Origin: Leptoclinus maculatus
Taxonomy: Eukaryota; Chordata; Actinopteri; Perciformes; Stichaeidae
Direction of reading: 5' to 3'
Assembly: GCA_032191485.1 (NCBI GenBank)
Contig: JAVDOI010000007.1
Coordinates: 1,695,729-1,759,728, forward strand
DNA length: 64,000 nucleotides
The translations under genes were made by a program, and so were the position numbers. The notes beneath the pieces are model-generated. The model ran no database searches. It was not told the DNA's origin and saw only the letters and a program-made list of their open reading frames with translations. Of the stretch, positions 12,235-22,832 are shown one piece after another; the stretch's first letter is position 1, and each line of letters opens with the position of its first letter.

Positions 12235-13973
12235 AGACAGAGAGAGAGAAAGAGAGAGACAGAAAGACAAGAGAGAGAAAGAGAGAGACAGAAAGACAGA
12301 AGAGAGAGAAAGAGAGAGACAGAGACAGAGACAGAAAGACAGAGCGAGAGAGAGACGAGAAAAGACAGAGAAAGACAGAAGAGAGAGAGAAAGGAGAGAG
12401 ACAGAAAGACAGAGAGAGAGAGAGAAAGAGAGAGACAGAAAGACAGAGGAGAGAAGAGAGAAGAGACAGAAAGACAGACAGAGAAGACAGAGAGAGACAG
12501 AAAGACAGAAGAGAGAAGGAAAGAGAGACAGAAGAGACAGAGGAGAGAAGAGAGAGACAGAAAGACGAGACAGAAAGACAGAGAGAGAGAGAAAGAGAGG
12601 AAAGAGAGAGACAGAAAGCAGAGAGTAGAAGAGAGAGACAGAGAGAGAGACAGAGAAGAAGAGAGAAGAGACAGAGAGGGACAGAAGACGAGAGAAAGAC
12701 AGAAGAGAGAGAGAGGACTAGAAGACAGAGATGGAGAGACAGAAAGACAGACGAGAGAGAGAGAAAGACTGAGAGAGATGAAGACGAGAGAGAGGAGAAG
12801 AGAAGACGAGAGAGAAGAGACAGAGAGATGAGAGAGAGAGACGAGAGACAGGTAAAGACAGAGAGAGAGGAGAGAGAGTAGAGAGAGAGACAGAAAGACA
12901 GCAAAGAGATGAGAAAGAGAGAGACAGGAGACGAGAAAGAGGAGAGACAGAAAGACAGAGAGCGAGGAAAGAGAGAGACAGAAAGACAGAAGAGAGAAAG
13001 AGAGAGAGAGAGACAGAAAAACAAGAGAGAGAAGAAGAGACAGTACAGAGAAAGTACAGAAGAAGAGGAGAAGAGAGACAGAAAAGACAAGAGAGAAGAG
13101 AAGAGAGAGAGACAGAAAGACAGAGAGAGGAGAAAGAGAGAGACAGAAAGACAGAGAGAGAGAGAGAGACAGAAAGACGAGAATGAAGACGGGAGAGAGG
13201 AGAGGAGAGAGACAGAAGAGAGAAGGAGAGAGAAAAGAGACAGAGAGAGACGATGAGAGAGAGAGAGACGAGAGACCGAGAAGACAGAGAGAAGAGAGGA
13301 GAGACGAAGACAGAAGAAAGAAGGAGAGATGGAGAGAGAGACAGAAAAGACAGAGAGAATAGAGAGAGAGAGAAGAAAGAAGACAGAAAGACAGAGAAGA
13401 GGAAAGATGAGAGACAGAAAGAAGACAGAAAGACAGAGAGAGAAGAGAGAGACAGAGGGAAAGACAGAGAGAGAGGAGAGAAGAGAAGAGACAAGAAAGA
13501 CAGAGAGAGAGAAAGGAGAAGAGAGAGACAGAGAGAGACCAGCAAAGACAGAGAGAGACAGAAAGAACAGAAGAGACGAGTAGACAGACCGACAGGACGC
13601 AGACATGAAAGACAAGAAGAGAGAGAGACAGGAAGGAACGAGAGAGAAGAAGAGACGAGAGAGAGGGAGAGAGAGAGACAGAAAACAGAAAGACAGAGAG
13701 AGACGAGAGACGAAAGACAGAAGCTCGCCAGAGAGAGAAGGAGAGAGAGAGACAGACAAAGAGACGAGAGAAGAGAGAAGAGAGAGACAGATAGAGAGAA
13801 CAGAGAGAGAGACGAGAGGGAGAGAAGGAGCCGCGAGAATAGAGAGACACAGAGGAGAGACACCAGAGAGAGAGACGAGATAGAGAGACACAGAGGAGAG
13901 AACAGAGAGAGAGAAGAGAGAGAGAGAGTGAGAGACAGAAGAGAGAGACACAGAGAGAGAGACACACAGAGAC

Positions 13974-14004
<31 letters not shown>

Positions 14005-14281
14005 GAGAGAGACACACAGAGACAGAGAGACACACAGAGACAGAGAGAGAGAGAGACACACAGAGACAGAGAGACAGAGAGAGACACAGAGAGATAGAGA
14101 GACACAGAGAGAGAGAGACAGAGACAGAGAGAGACACAGATAGAGAGAGAAAGAGAGACACAGAGACAGAGAGAGAGAGAGAGAGACACAGAGAGAGAGA
14201 GAGACAGAGAGACAGAGAGAGACACAGATAGAGAGAGACAGAGAGACACAGAGAGAGAGACACAGAGAGACAGAAAGACAC

Positions 14282-14344
<63 letters not shown>

Positions 14345-14577
14345 GAGACAGGCAGAGAGAGAGAGAGAGAGACACAGACAGATAGAGAGAGGCAGAGAGA
14401 GAGAGAGACACACAGAGACAGAGACAGAGAGAGAGACAGAGAGAGAGAGAGGCAGATAGAGAGAGATAGAGAGAGACACAGAGAGAGAGAGACACAGAGA
14501 GAGAGACACAGAGAGAGAGACAGAGAGAGAAAGGGAGACAGACAGAGAGAGACAGACAGACACAGAGAGAGACACAC
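12235..14577 (+). repeat. GA/GACA-rich low-complexity tract, 2.3 kb
   Basis: This is nearly continuous agagagaga broken by gacagaaagacag-type words, with almost no pyrimidine except interspersed C. The left half (to about 13.9 kb) is irregular, with indel-like noise. The right half is regular and includes a pure (GACA)n run near 14304-14342. The very long reading frames on both strands (Ser/Leu/Val/Cys-rich on minus, Arg/Glu-rich on plus) are by-products of composition, not genes. Confidence 0.97.
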
Positions 14578-14580
14578 AGC

Positions 14581-14823
14581 GGCACGGCGGCCACTAAACA
14601 CAAGCACAATGCATATTAAAATGAATTGCTCTTACTGTTTGTAGCTCTCCTTCTGCGTTCAGGCTGTGACGAGGACGTCCATGGCACTTTACAATGTATG
14701 AGGTGAAGAGGATTTGAAGTCTTCAATGTTTCACTCCTGCTGCAGAACCAGGGTCACAACAAAAATATCGACTCCTTGATGGCACCGCGGCCAAAAAGGA
14801 ACACAAACAGCACAACACGAGCA
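14581..14823 (+). repeat. 243-bp duplicated unit, copy 1
   Basis: The segment starting ggcacggcggccactaaaca recurs 850 bp downstream at 15431-15673. By eye the two differ at a single base (aaaaatatcg versus aacaatatcg). It has no coding potential. The near-identity implies a recent duplication or an assembly duplicate beside the gap. Confidence 0.9.
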
Positions 14824-15430
14824 CAATGCAAATAAACAATAAGATGGCACAGCGGCTAGATAACACAAGCAGCACTACACAAGCAGTCTTTAGCTAGTTC
14901 AACTAGTCTTTAGCTAGTTCAACTAGTCTTTAGCTAGTTCAACCAGTCTTTAGCTAGTTCAACCAGTCTTTAGCTAGTAGCTAGTTCAACCAATTTTTAG
15001 CTAGTTCAACCAGTCTTCAACCAGTCTTTAGCTAGTAGCTAGTTCAACCAGGCTTTAGCTAGTAGCTAGTTCAACCAGTCTTCAACCAGTCTTCAACCAG
15101 TTTTTAGCTAGTTCAACCAGTAAATAGCTGCAAATAGCTTCTCTTTTCAATTACCATACCAACACACTCGCATGCAGACAGCAAGTCACAAGCATTTACA
15201 ACACGTCACGGCACAGCAGCAAACATAGTGCAAACATCACGCAAAACAACCAGGAATTTGGGCCAAAGACCAAAGCTTCTACTCACATGAATCCAGCAGA
15301 AATGTTTATGAGAAAAAGATGCAACAAGGTGAAAGAGAAAGAGAGCTAATGACCAAAGGCTGGGCGTGGCAGCCATGTCTGCCTTTACACTGTAGCACCA
15401 GGGTCATTACAACCATATCTGCTCTGTGAC
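14824..15430 (+). repeat. Degenerate tandem array of tagctagttcaaccagtctt
   Basis: From about 14880 to 15125 the words agtctttagctagttcaac and cagtcttcaac alternate in variable order, giving an irregular array with a unit of about 21 bp. The spacer 15126-15430 is unique-looking and without a gene. A shorter version of the array follows the second 243-bp unit. Confidence 0.85.
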
Positions 15431-15673
15431 GGCACGGCGGCCACTAAACACAAGCACAATGCATATTAAAATGAATTGCTCTTACTGTTTGTAGCTCTCC
15501 TTCTGCGTTCAGGCTGTGACGAGGACGTCCATGGCACTTTACAATGTATGAGGTGAAGAGGATTTGAAGTCTTCAATGTTTCACTCCTGCTGCAGAACCA
15601 GGGTCACAACAACAATATCGACTCCTTGATGGCACCGCGGCCAAAAAGGAACACAAACAGCACAACACGAGCA
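15431..15673 (+). repeat. 243-bp duplicated unit, copy 2
   Basis: Near-perfect copy of 14581-14823 at a fixed offset of 850 bp. It is followed directly by another agtctttagctagttcaac array (about 15672-15780). Confidence 0.9.
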
Positions 15674-16870
15674 GTCTTTAGCTAGTTCAACCAGTCTTCA
15701 ACCAGTCTTTAGCTAGTTCAACCAGTCTTTAACTAGTTCAACCAGTCTTCAACCAGTCTTTAGCTAGTTCAACTAGTCTGTAAAGATGAAGACGATGGCA
15801 CAAATGGAAAACAAACAACTGAATTTAGCTTTATCGGCACATAAGTAGACCAAATGATGAAGATTTCCAGTTTTCACATCAACAATGTGGATGTGCACCT
15901 GGAGTGGAGTCATCAATAACTCCAGTCCCTTATATGTAAAATCTTTTGGGGCGTAGGCTCACCAGACTATAGGACCAGGGTCACATCAAACATATCGCCT
16001 CAGAGAGGACACAAGCAACACAACACAAGCAGTCTTTAGCTAGTTCAACCAGTCTGTAAAGATGAAGACCATGACACTTCACACAATGTAAGTGAATAGG
16101 AATCTTTAAAAAAACAAAACAAAGTTTAAATAATCCTCTTATGGAAATAAAACATAACTCATCTTCATCAGCACAATAGTGGACCAATTTAACTAAAGTA
16201 TGACAATGTTCACCCCACCAATGGGAACATCTGAGCACCTTCAACTAATGTAAACTCTTTCAGGGGTATACCACCCAGACTATAGGACCAGAGACACACC
16301 AGAGAGGACACAAGCAACACAAGCAGTCTTTAGCTAGTTCAACCAGTCTGTACAGATGAAGACCATGTGGCACAAATGGACAGTAACGTTACCTGGCGTG
16401 GGAATACAGTCAGTCTCAGTGTTATGCTAATGTTGGGCTAATAAAGTTAGCAAAAGACACCTCATTTTTCTACAGTCACAACAGACATATCGGCTTAGAG
16501 ATGACACAAAGCAGCACAACACAACCACAATGCAAATAAAAAAAGAAGTACTTATATTAGCTCTCTCTCCTTCTGGGTCCTCAGCCGGCTTCCGGAGTCT
16601 GAAGACCAGATGAAACCCGTCGCTGAAATGAGAACAATTAACTAGCTAACTAGCCTTAGCAGTGTAGACAAAAATAAAAACGAAGTTCCTCCTCAGCTGG
16701 TGAGCGCCGATGTGTGATCATCTACAAGTCCTCCAGCTCAGTTAAACTAGTTTAGCTAGCTAGCTAGCTGAAAACGTTAGCTTAGCTAACGTTTAGCTAG
16801 CTTAAAAGTTATATTTTAAGCTAGCTTAGCTAGCTAGCTAGCTTAAAACGTTAGCTTAGCTAAATGTCTC
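15674..16870 (+). repeat. Diverged tandem repeats and gctagcta-rich patch
   Basis: The phrase agactataggaccag, followed by an agaggacacaagcaacac stretch and then agctagttcaaccagtctgt, occurs at about 15964-16056 and again at 16268-16350. This gives older duplications of about 300 bp. The stretch 16738-16870 is dense in gctagctagc and cgttagcttagctaa words, which are self-complementary. No gene was recognised. Confidence 0.75.
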
Positions 16871-18039
16871 GACGCTAAAAACACTCAAAGTGTTTAAATC
16901 TCACATTTCCCATGATGGAAGTCAGTTGTGTCTCTTCCGCCAGTCTCTGTGAGTCTAGTTCTTGTCAGGATGTACCAAGTCGTCAGTAGAAGCGACAGGT
17001 CGTTGGGTGAAAGTTGAGAAGACACTTTTCTTGACCGTTTGAGGCGTTGTGTATGTTTAAATGATGATCGTATATTAATGAAGCACTGAGACGTAACCTA
17101 GCAACTATGGAATCCTTCACGTCCATTTTGTTTTCACAGTCAAGTCTATATATACATAATTGTTGTATATTTACATATTATGTATGCATATTTGGGTTTT
17201 TATTACAGGATATTATTATTGCTTTTGTCTCAGTTATCATATCGATAACCTCTTCATGCAAAGAGCCAAACTGATGACTTTTAAACACAAAGTGGTAATC
17301 TACATAAAAAATGTAACTCTGAAACAGTTTATGAAGTTTATTAATAACTTCATCACCACTGTCATACATCTTAAATGTAGGGGAACACAATATGGTTAAA
17401 AATAAAAGGCGTATTTGTAGGTTTTTGTGTAAATGATGTCATCAACAGATTATTTCCATCACCCTGTTTTTAAATGTTACTCTTTTTAGAGACAGTACGG
17501 TGCTGCTCACTCACTGGTTTGTAATTTTTTTTAAACAAATTTAGATTTAGTCTTAGTCTATTAACTAAAATGTATCAGTACTATAGAAAACTATAGTTTT
17601 ATGTACCCTTTTTATAACCCTTAAAAAGAGATTCATGAAGCCTCATGAATTTTAAACAAAGAAACAACTCAACCTCATCAAACTTGTGCTGCTGCTGGAA
17701 CTCTTGTCTGGCTGAAGGAGGAGGACAGCATACACACACCTGTTCACTTCATCAATCTCTATTTATTTCAACAACAGTGTGCTGAATCAAAAGCCCAACG
17801 TTTCCACGTGTCTTCTTCAGGGGCCTTCTTCAAGTTACAAACAACTTTTTATACATTTCCAAAAACATGTTGACACATAACTATAATAGAATCACATCAC
17901 TGTTGTTGATCAAACCATGGCATGTATCACCTGCATTAACTTGTCACCTGTGTGTGCTTTAAACATCATGGCACCATCTTGTGGTTGAAATAAGAAATAC
18001 AAAAAGTTATATCCAAACTAAATAGTAACAGTTGAACTT
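16871..18039. other. No gene recognised
   Basis: AT-rich sequence with short unsupported frames. Around 17770-17850 there is a possible Penelope-associated flank (ccaacgtttccacg context), but it is too short to call. Confidence 0.5.
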
Positions 18040-18665
18040 AACAGATGAGGATTCATCTCAAGTCTCAAATCTTTGTGGACTCGCACATGAAGAAGCTGGT
18101 GAACGCTTTGCCCTCCTACATACAAGACACCACTGACATGCTGCTAAAGAGCAGTGCTCTCATTGTTGATGAGAAGGATTTACTAGTAACTATAGATGTG
18201 AATTCATTCTGTTCCTCATGAGGACGATGTGAATGCTTTGAGATACTTACTGTCCATTGATGTGAACCAAACGTTGTCGGTAGATTTTGTGGTCAAGAGA
18301 GCTGAGATGATTTTCACCGAGTTACTTTAATTTTGATGAGTCCTTTTTTAAATGGATTGTATTTAACACAATAACCACTGTGGTCAGTACATCACAGTTT
18401 GGGGCTGATCTGTAATGATATTTGTCTTGAGTTCAGTGGTGAGTTAGAAAAGCTGGAAGAAATTAAAATGTATTTGAACAGTTTGACTCCAACTCTCCCT
18501 TTTGACACAAATTTCAAATCAACTTTTTAGATGTTAAATTAATATAAAATGGTGAAAAAACTACAAACAAGTATTCCCACTAAACCCAGTGACAGGAACA
18601 CTCTGATTAATGCAAGCAGATTTAATCCAAGACCACTAAAAGAAGGTCTTCCTTTAAACCTAGAA
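18040..18665 (+). mobile_element. Penelope-like retroelement fragment
   Basis: The plus-strand translation near 18090 reads LVNALPSYIQDTTDMLLK and then DLLVTIDVNS. After a +1 shift it continues VPHEDDVNALRYLLS, which is the Penelope-type reverse-transcriptase block around the first catalytic aspartate. Near 18590 it reads NTLINASRFNPRPLKEGLP, a block typical of the region just before the GIY-YIG nuclease of this order. Stops and frameshifts are present and neither end is intact. It lies about 120 bp upstream of the first recognisable anoctamin exon. Confidence 0.8.
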
Positions 18666-18782
18666 ATAAGTTAAATAATAAAAAATAGATGGTTTATTAT
18701 GTGAATAGAGCAGCATTCACTCAAAGCATACTCTTTCATTATGCTTATACATTACAAGAAAAATGTTTAATTTCCCCTTCAG

Positions 18783-20090
18783 AACCTCGCCATGTTCCTC
18801 AGCATGTTGGTGGCCTGGATGATACCAGACGTACCGCGATCTCTGCGGGAACAGCTGAAGAAAGAGAACATGATGCTGATGGAGTTTCTGCTGAATCAAG
18901 ACCAAGAAGCACGTGCCAAATCTCACTCCCCAAAACGCTCCATCCGCTGCTCTAACGCCAACATAGACATTGTGGTGGAGGCACCACCGGAAGATATAGA
19001 GGAGCAACAAGTGGAAGAGGAAAGGGTTGAGATCAATCTGGATGAACAGAGGAGGAGCAGTGACAGTGATCCAGAGGTTGGGAAGTCATTTGAAGAAGTT
19101 GAAGAAAATGGACAGGAAAAGTGAGGAGGCGATGGAGAAGATGAGGGTGGAGAGGTCGAAGGGGAAGAAAAGGAAAAGGATGGAGAAGTAAATAAAGAGG
19201 AAGGAAAGGGAGATAATGAGCAAGAGGGAGGAGAAGAAAAAGAGGAAGTAGATCAAAGAAAAGAAGAAGAAAAGGAAGTTGACGATGAAGCAGTTGAGAT
19301 GGAGGATTTTACTGTCGATCTGGACAAACTCATGAGCGAGCTGGGCCTGTTCTCCTGAGAGGAGAAAACCTTATGTATCTGTGTCTTCTTTTTTTGGTCT
19401 TGTTTGTCTCTAGAGATTAATTTTTCTTCTTCTTTAATTTCTTCTCACGTAGATGAAGAACTCCCATCGAGCGCAGCCAGAGATACAGAGTGTCCCCGCT
19501 CAGAGTCCAAACAGGAATACCAGAAAGACCAGGAGCCTCTGTCACATCCATCATCTCAAAGAAGCTCATCTCAGAGTCTAAAGGGCTCCAGAGCAGAAAT
19601 GACATCAGATTGCGACACTAGGCTCTTCTCACTTATTGCTCCTCCTCCCAGAGAGCAAGACTCAAGGGGAAAGGCCCGCTGTTCCACCCTGCCTTCCCTC
19701 CACAAAGGGTCTGAGGCTTGCTACAGCCTGCCATGGCCAAGCCACTCCACCAGCCTCACGAGGTTCCAGCAGGCGCCAACACTTATTCCCCTGGTTCCTC
19801 TGGGCTCTTCATTATCAGCCTCATCCTCAACCAACCCGTTCCCTTCCCCACACACACCTGTGTCACCATCATCTCCGCATCCCACACAGTTCCCATCAGC
19901 CCAACAGCCCGAAGCCCCCAGTGAACTATTCGCGCTGAAAGGCCCTCCGCCTCAGCAGCCACGCTCCAGGGGCAAAGCCCGGTGCTCCACCCTGCCACCC
20001 CGACACAGAGCCCCTGGTCCTGAGGAGCCTTCCACCAAGCCTAGCCATTCCACCAGCTTTACAAAGCTGCATCCCCCCTTCCCCCAGTGA
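18783..20090 (+). pseudogene. ano8: Anoctamin (ano8-like) C-terminal exons, frame disrupted
   Basis: After a good acceptor (ttccccttcag at 18782), the frame reads LVAWMIPDVPRSLREQL, the signature that follows the last membrane helix of TMEM16/anoctamin proteins. It continues through NIDIVVEAPPED into a Glu-rich tail. A TGA at 19122 interrupts the frame. The same frame then runs on for 77 acidic codons, through DLDKLMSELGLFS, to a TGA at 19356. A further exon (acceptor near 19453, stop at 20088) encodes a Ser/Pro-rich tail with two RGKARCSTLP repeats. A long acidic then Pro-rich C-terminus fits ANO8, a membrane tether/scramblase-like member at ER-plasma membrane contacts. No upstream exons were found in 1-18.7 kb. 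Anoctamin is secure, ANO8 is probable. Pseudogene versus sequence error or missed splice is undecided. Confidence 0.6.
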
Positions 20091-22832
20091 ACTGAAATGC
20101 AAAGCGCCAGTATGAGGAGAAGCTGGAAGACAAGGGAGAGAGACAAATTGTGGCAGAGGGAGGGGGAGGACTATCCAGATTAGCTTCTCCCGTCTGTGCC
20201 TGGAGACCTCCGTCTGTCCTCCGTATTTGCATATATAATACCTGGGGTCTGAAGAGAGACCATCCAGATCGACTGAACGTCCTTTTGACCCTCTTAATCT
20301 TCATGGAGATGTTTGTACCACTCAGTGGTTTAGGGGCTGACCCTGACAAGGAGACTACTTGACTATTCAGAGAAAGACTGCTCTGAAACTCTCCCTTCCA
20401 TGCTCGAAAACTATACCACTTGAACTTCAACCTCTTCTTTTTCCGTATTTTTTTAAATTGTTTTTCATGGTTCGTTTTCACAGCTCAATAGCCACGGCTC
20501 CTCTGTTTATCAGCCCCACACATGCAGCAGTGCTGCCTTGTAGACCGGAGAACGAAGGACATATATACAGCAAAGCTAGTATCAACACTTATGCTTGTAG
20601 CTCTACTGTTTATTTTTAGATGTTTTGATATATAAAAATGTAAAATTATAATAAAAGAGGGACATATTTTTGATATCTGCTTTTCTCTCTGAAATCTCAA
20701 GGTCATGGTTTGTCATGTTGCATTATAGCCACGAGAGCTTTGATTACTGACAGCAGGCGAAATTGGAAGTGTTTTTTGCAGCTTATGTGAAGAATTTACA
20801 CATATTCAGAGAATTTAAGAGATGCCAATTAACATCATTTATTTTCAGAGACCGTAAACTGAATAAAGTTCTCAATATGAGACTAACAGCAACACACCAT
20901 TCATAACGTCACTAGTAAATCCTAATTTGGAGATGATGACTATTGCGTTCTCTCTGTTGCCCCCCTCTGGTGTGTAGTGAAACACTGAGAAATTATTCCG
21001 TGTGCTGTATTTTAATATGGATGCTCAGTGATGTGTTGCTTTACTTTTGTATCCCTCTTTCATTTTCAGTGTTTACCTGCTTAAATATTTTTTAAAAACA
21101 CAATTACGAATTGTTATTAATCAGTAATATTTCCCCACAGAACCGTAAAATAGTTCAATGTAACCGAGGTTACTTGTTTTTCATTGGTATGTTTGTCCCA
21201 GGCAGCTATTTATACAGAGTGGTGTTTCACTCTCTCTCTCTTTGTGCGTGAAAGTTCCCTTTTCTCCTCTCTCCATAACCTGCACTGTCTCCGCCTCCCC
21301 TGCCCCACCACTGAATGGGGCCTTTGTGGGGGCTTCCCAGCATTCCAAGGGGAATTCTTGCAGGTGAGGGTATCTATCCCACACTTAAAAGACTGCTGCT
21401 ACAAGAGCAAGTACGGGCAGTCCAGCGATGAGCTGAAGGACTTGCTGCAACATTGAGGGTGTGATCACAAGAGCAGACAGAGTGGGAGGGAAGGATCCCA
21501 TTGTTTCTATCCAGGTGAGCGACCACCGGCATGCTCAAAAAATCAACATGCTCACTGGAGCCTGTCGCCTCACACACCATGAGGTGCACTGTACAGATTA
21601 AGGGAAGCATTAGCTCATGAGTTTGCCTCATTTGCCTTTTTCTTTACTTTTTATGCTGTCTTTGAAGAATGGCTCCAGACAAGCTGAGAGAGTGAACATA
21701 TAGGATCTATTAAGGGCTGTTATCTGATGTGGATTACATGAAGTGCAGTACATGAACTGTATAAGTCACAGACTGGCTTCCCACAGGCAAGTCCCTGTAC
21801 GTCTCACAGTGGGCATACTGAAGGTGAGTGTGTGTGTGTTTCAGTGTGTGTACATGGGCATGTGCATACATTAATGGATGTATTCTGTAAACATGCTACA
21901 AAGGACTGAATATTAAATCACTTTGTAAGTATGGAACTGGAGATTTTCAGTTTAGGTTTAGCTTTCACACAATATAATTCACTTGAATGGACTTTGTCAC
22001 ACACACTCTGTCTGTGTCCACCATCTTCCTCAGCTTCCCTCTCTTCGGTTGGTACTTGTAAAGACAAAACTGCCTGCAGGTATACGTATGCTTGTTTTCT
22101 GATGCTGACTTATTAACTAACATTGAGGTTCAGGGACACACTGATATGAGTAATACTGCATTCCAGTGGGTAAATCTGGGCATCACAGGAATTAATTATT
22201 TATGACCTTGATTTCACATTTTGATAGTTTTCTAACTGTTCAAATAACATGTTTTTATCTGCACTCTGGGCAGAGTCCAGAGAAAGAACTTTACTTCTCT
22301 TCTAATCTTTCTTCCTTTAAATTGCTCCTCACCCTTCTTTATCTTCCTTGCCCTTTGATATCTATTATACTCCATCTCCAAATTACTCACTTCCTTTGTG
22401 ACTGCATGTCGTAAGTGTAAGTGTAAGTGTACTGAAAGAGACCAGAAGTGGCCACAGCTGAAAATTGGCGCTGTAGATTCAAGACAAAGATAGTGGTGCA
22501 CTTTTGGCTGTGAATCCACGTGGACCAGATCCCTACTGTAGCTATTTCAGCATATCAGCCTGTGTCCAGTTTATGAATGTGTTCATGAATGCACACTCCG
22601 GCTGACAATGTTGTATGCTATTTTCAATCCAAAACATTTTTTGTAGGCAGATAAAAAAAAATCTTTTATATCAGTGAACTCATGTCCTCTCTTAGAAATG
22701 AGTGGACAACGCTTACTTTAAGTATATTACATTGCAGAAAATGTGATTTCAAAACCTGAATATGAAACAATATATTAATCATGGTTCTGCAATTTATAGT
22801 ATCTGTAGAGTTATTCTGTGTTTTCCAGCAGC
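20091..22832. other. Intergenic / 5' region of the ceramide synthase gene
   Basis: The left part is probably 3' untranslated sequence of the anoctamin (AATAAA-like words near 20651 and 20863). The remainder may contain noncoding first exons of the ceramide synthase. None can be proved by eye. Confidence 0.45.

Noticed and set aside
11948..14609. Very long minus-strand frames (up to 875 codons, Ser/Leu-rich) and Arg/Glu-rich plus-strand frames
   Set aside because: They run through the GA/GACA low-complexity tract and even through the N gap; composition alone explains the lack of stops.
14880..15125. CRISPR-like repeat array
   Set aside because: Units are irregular, directly abutting and without unique spacers; the genome is a vertebrate's.
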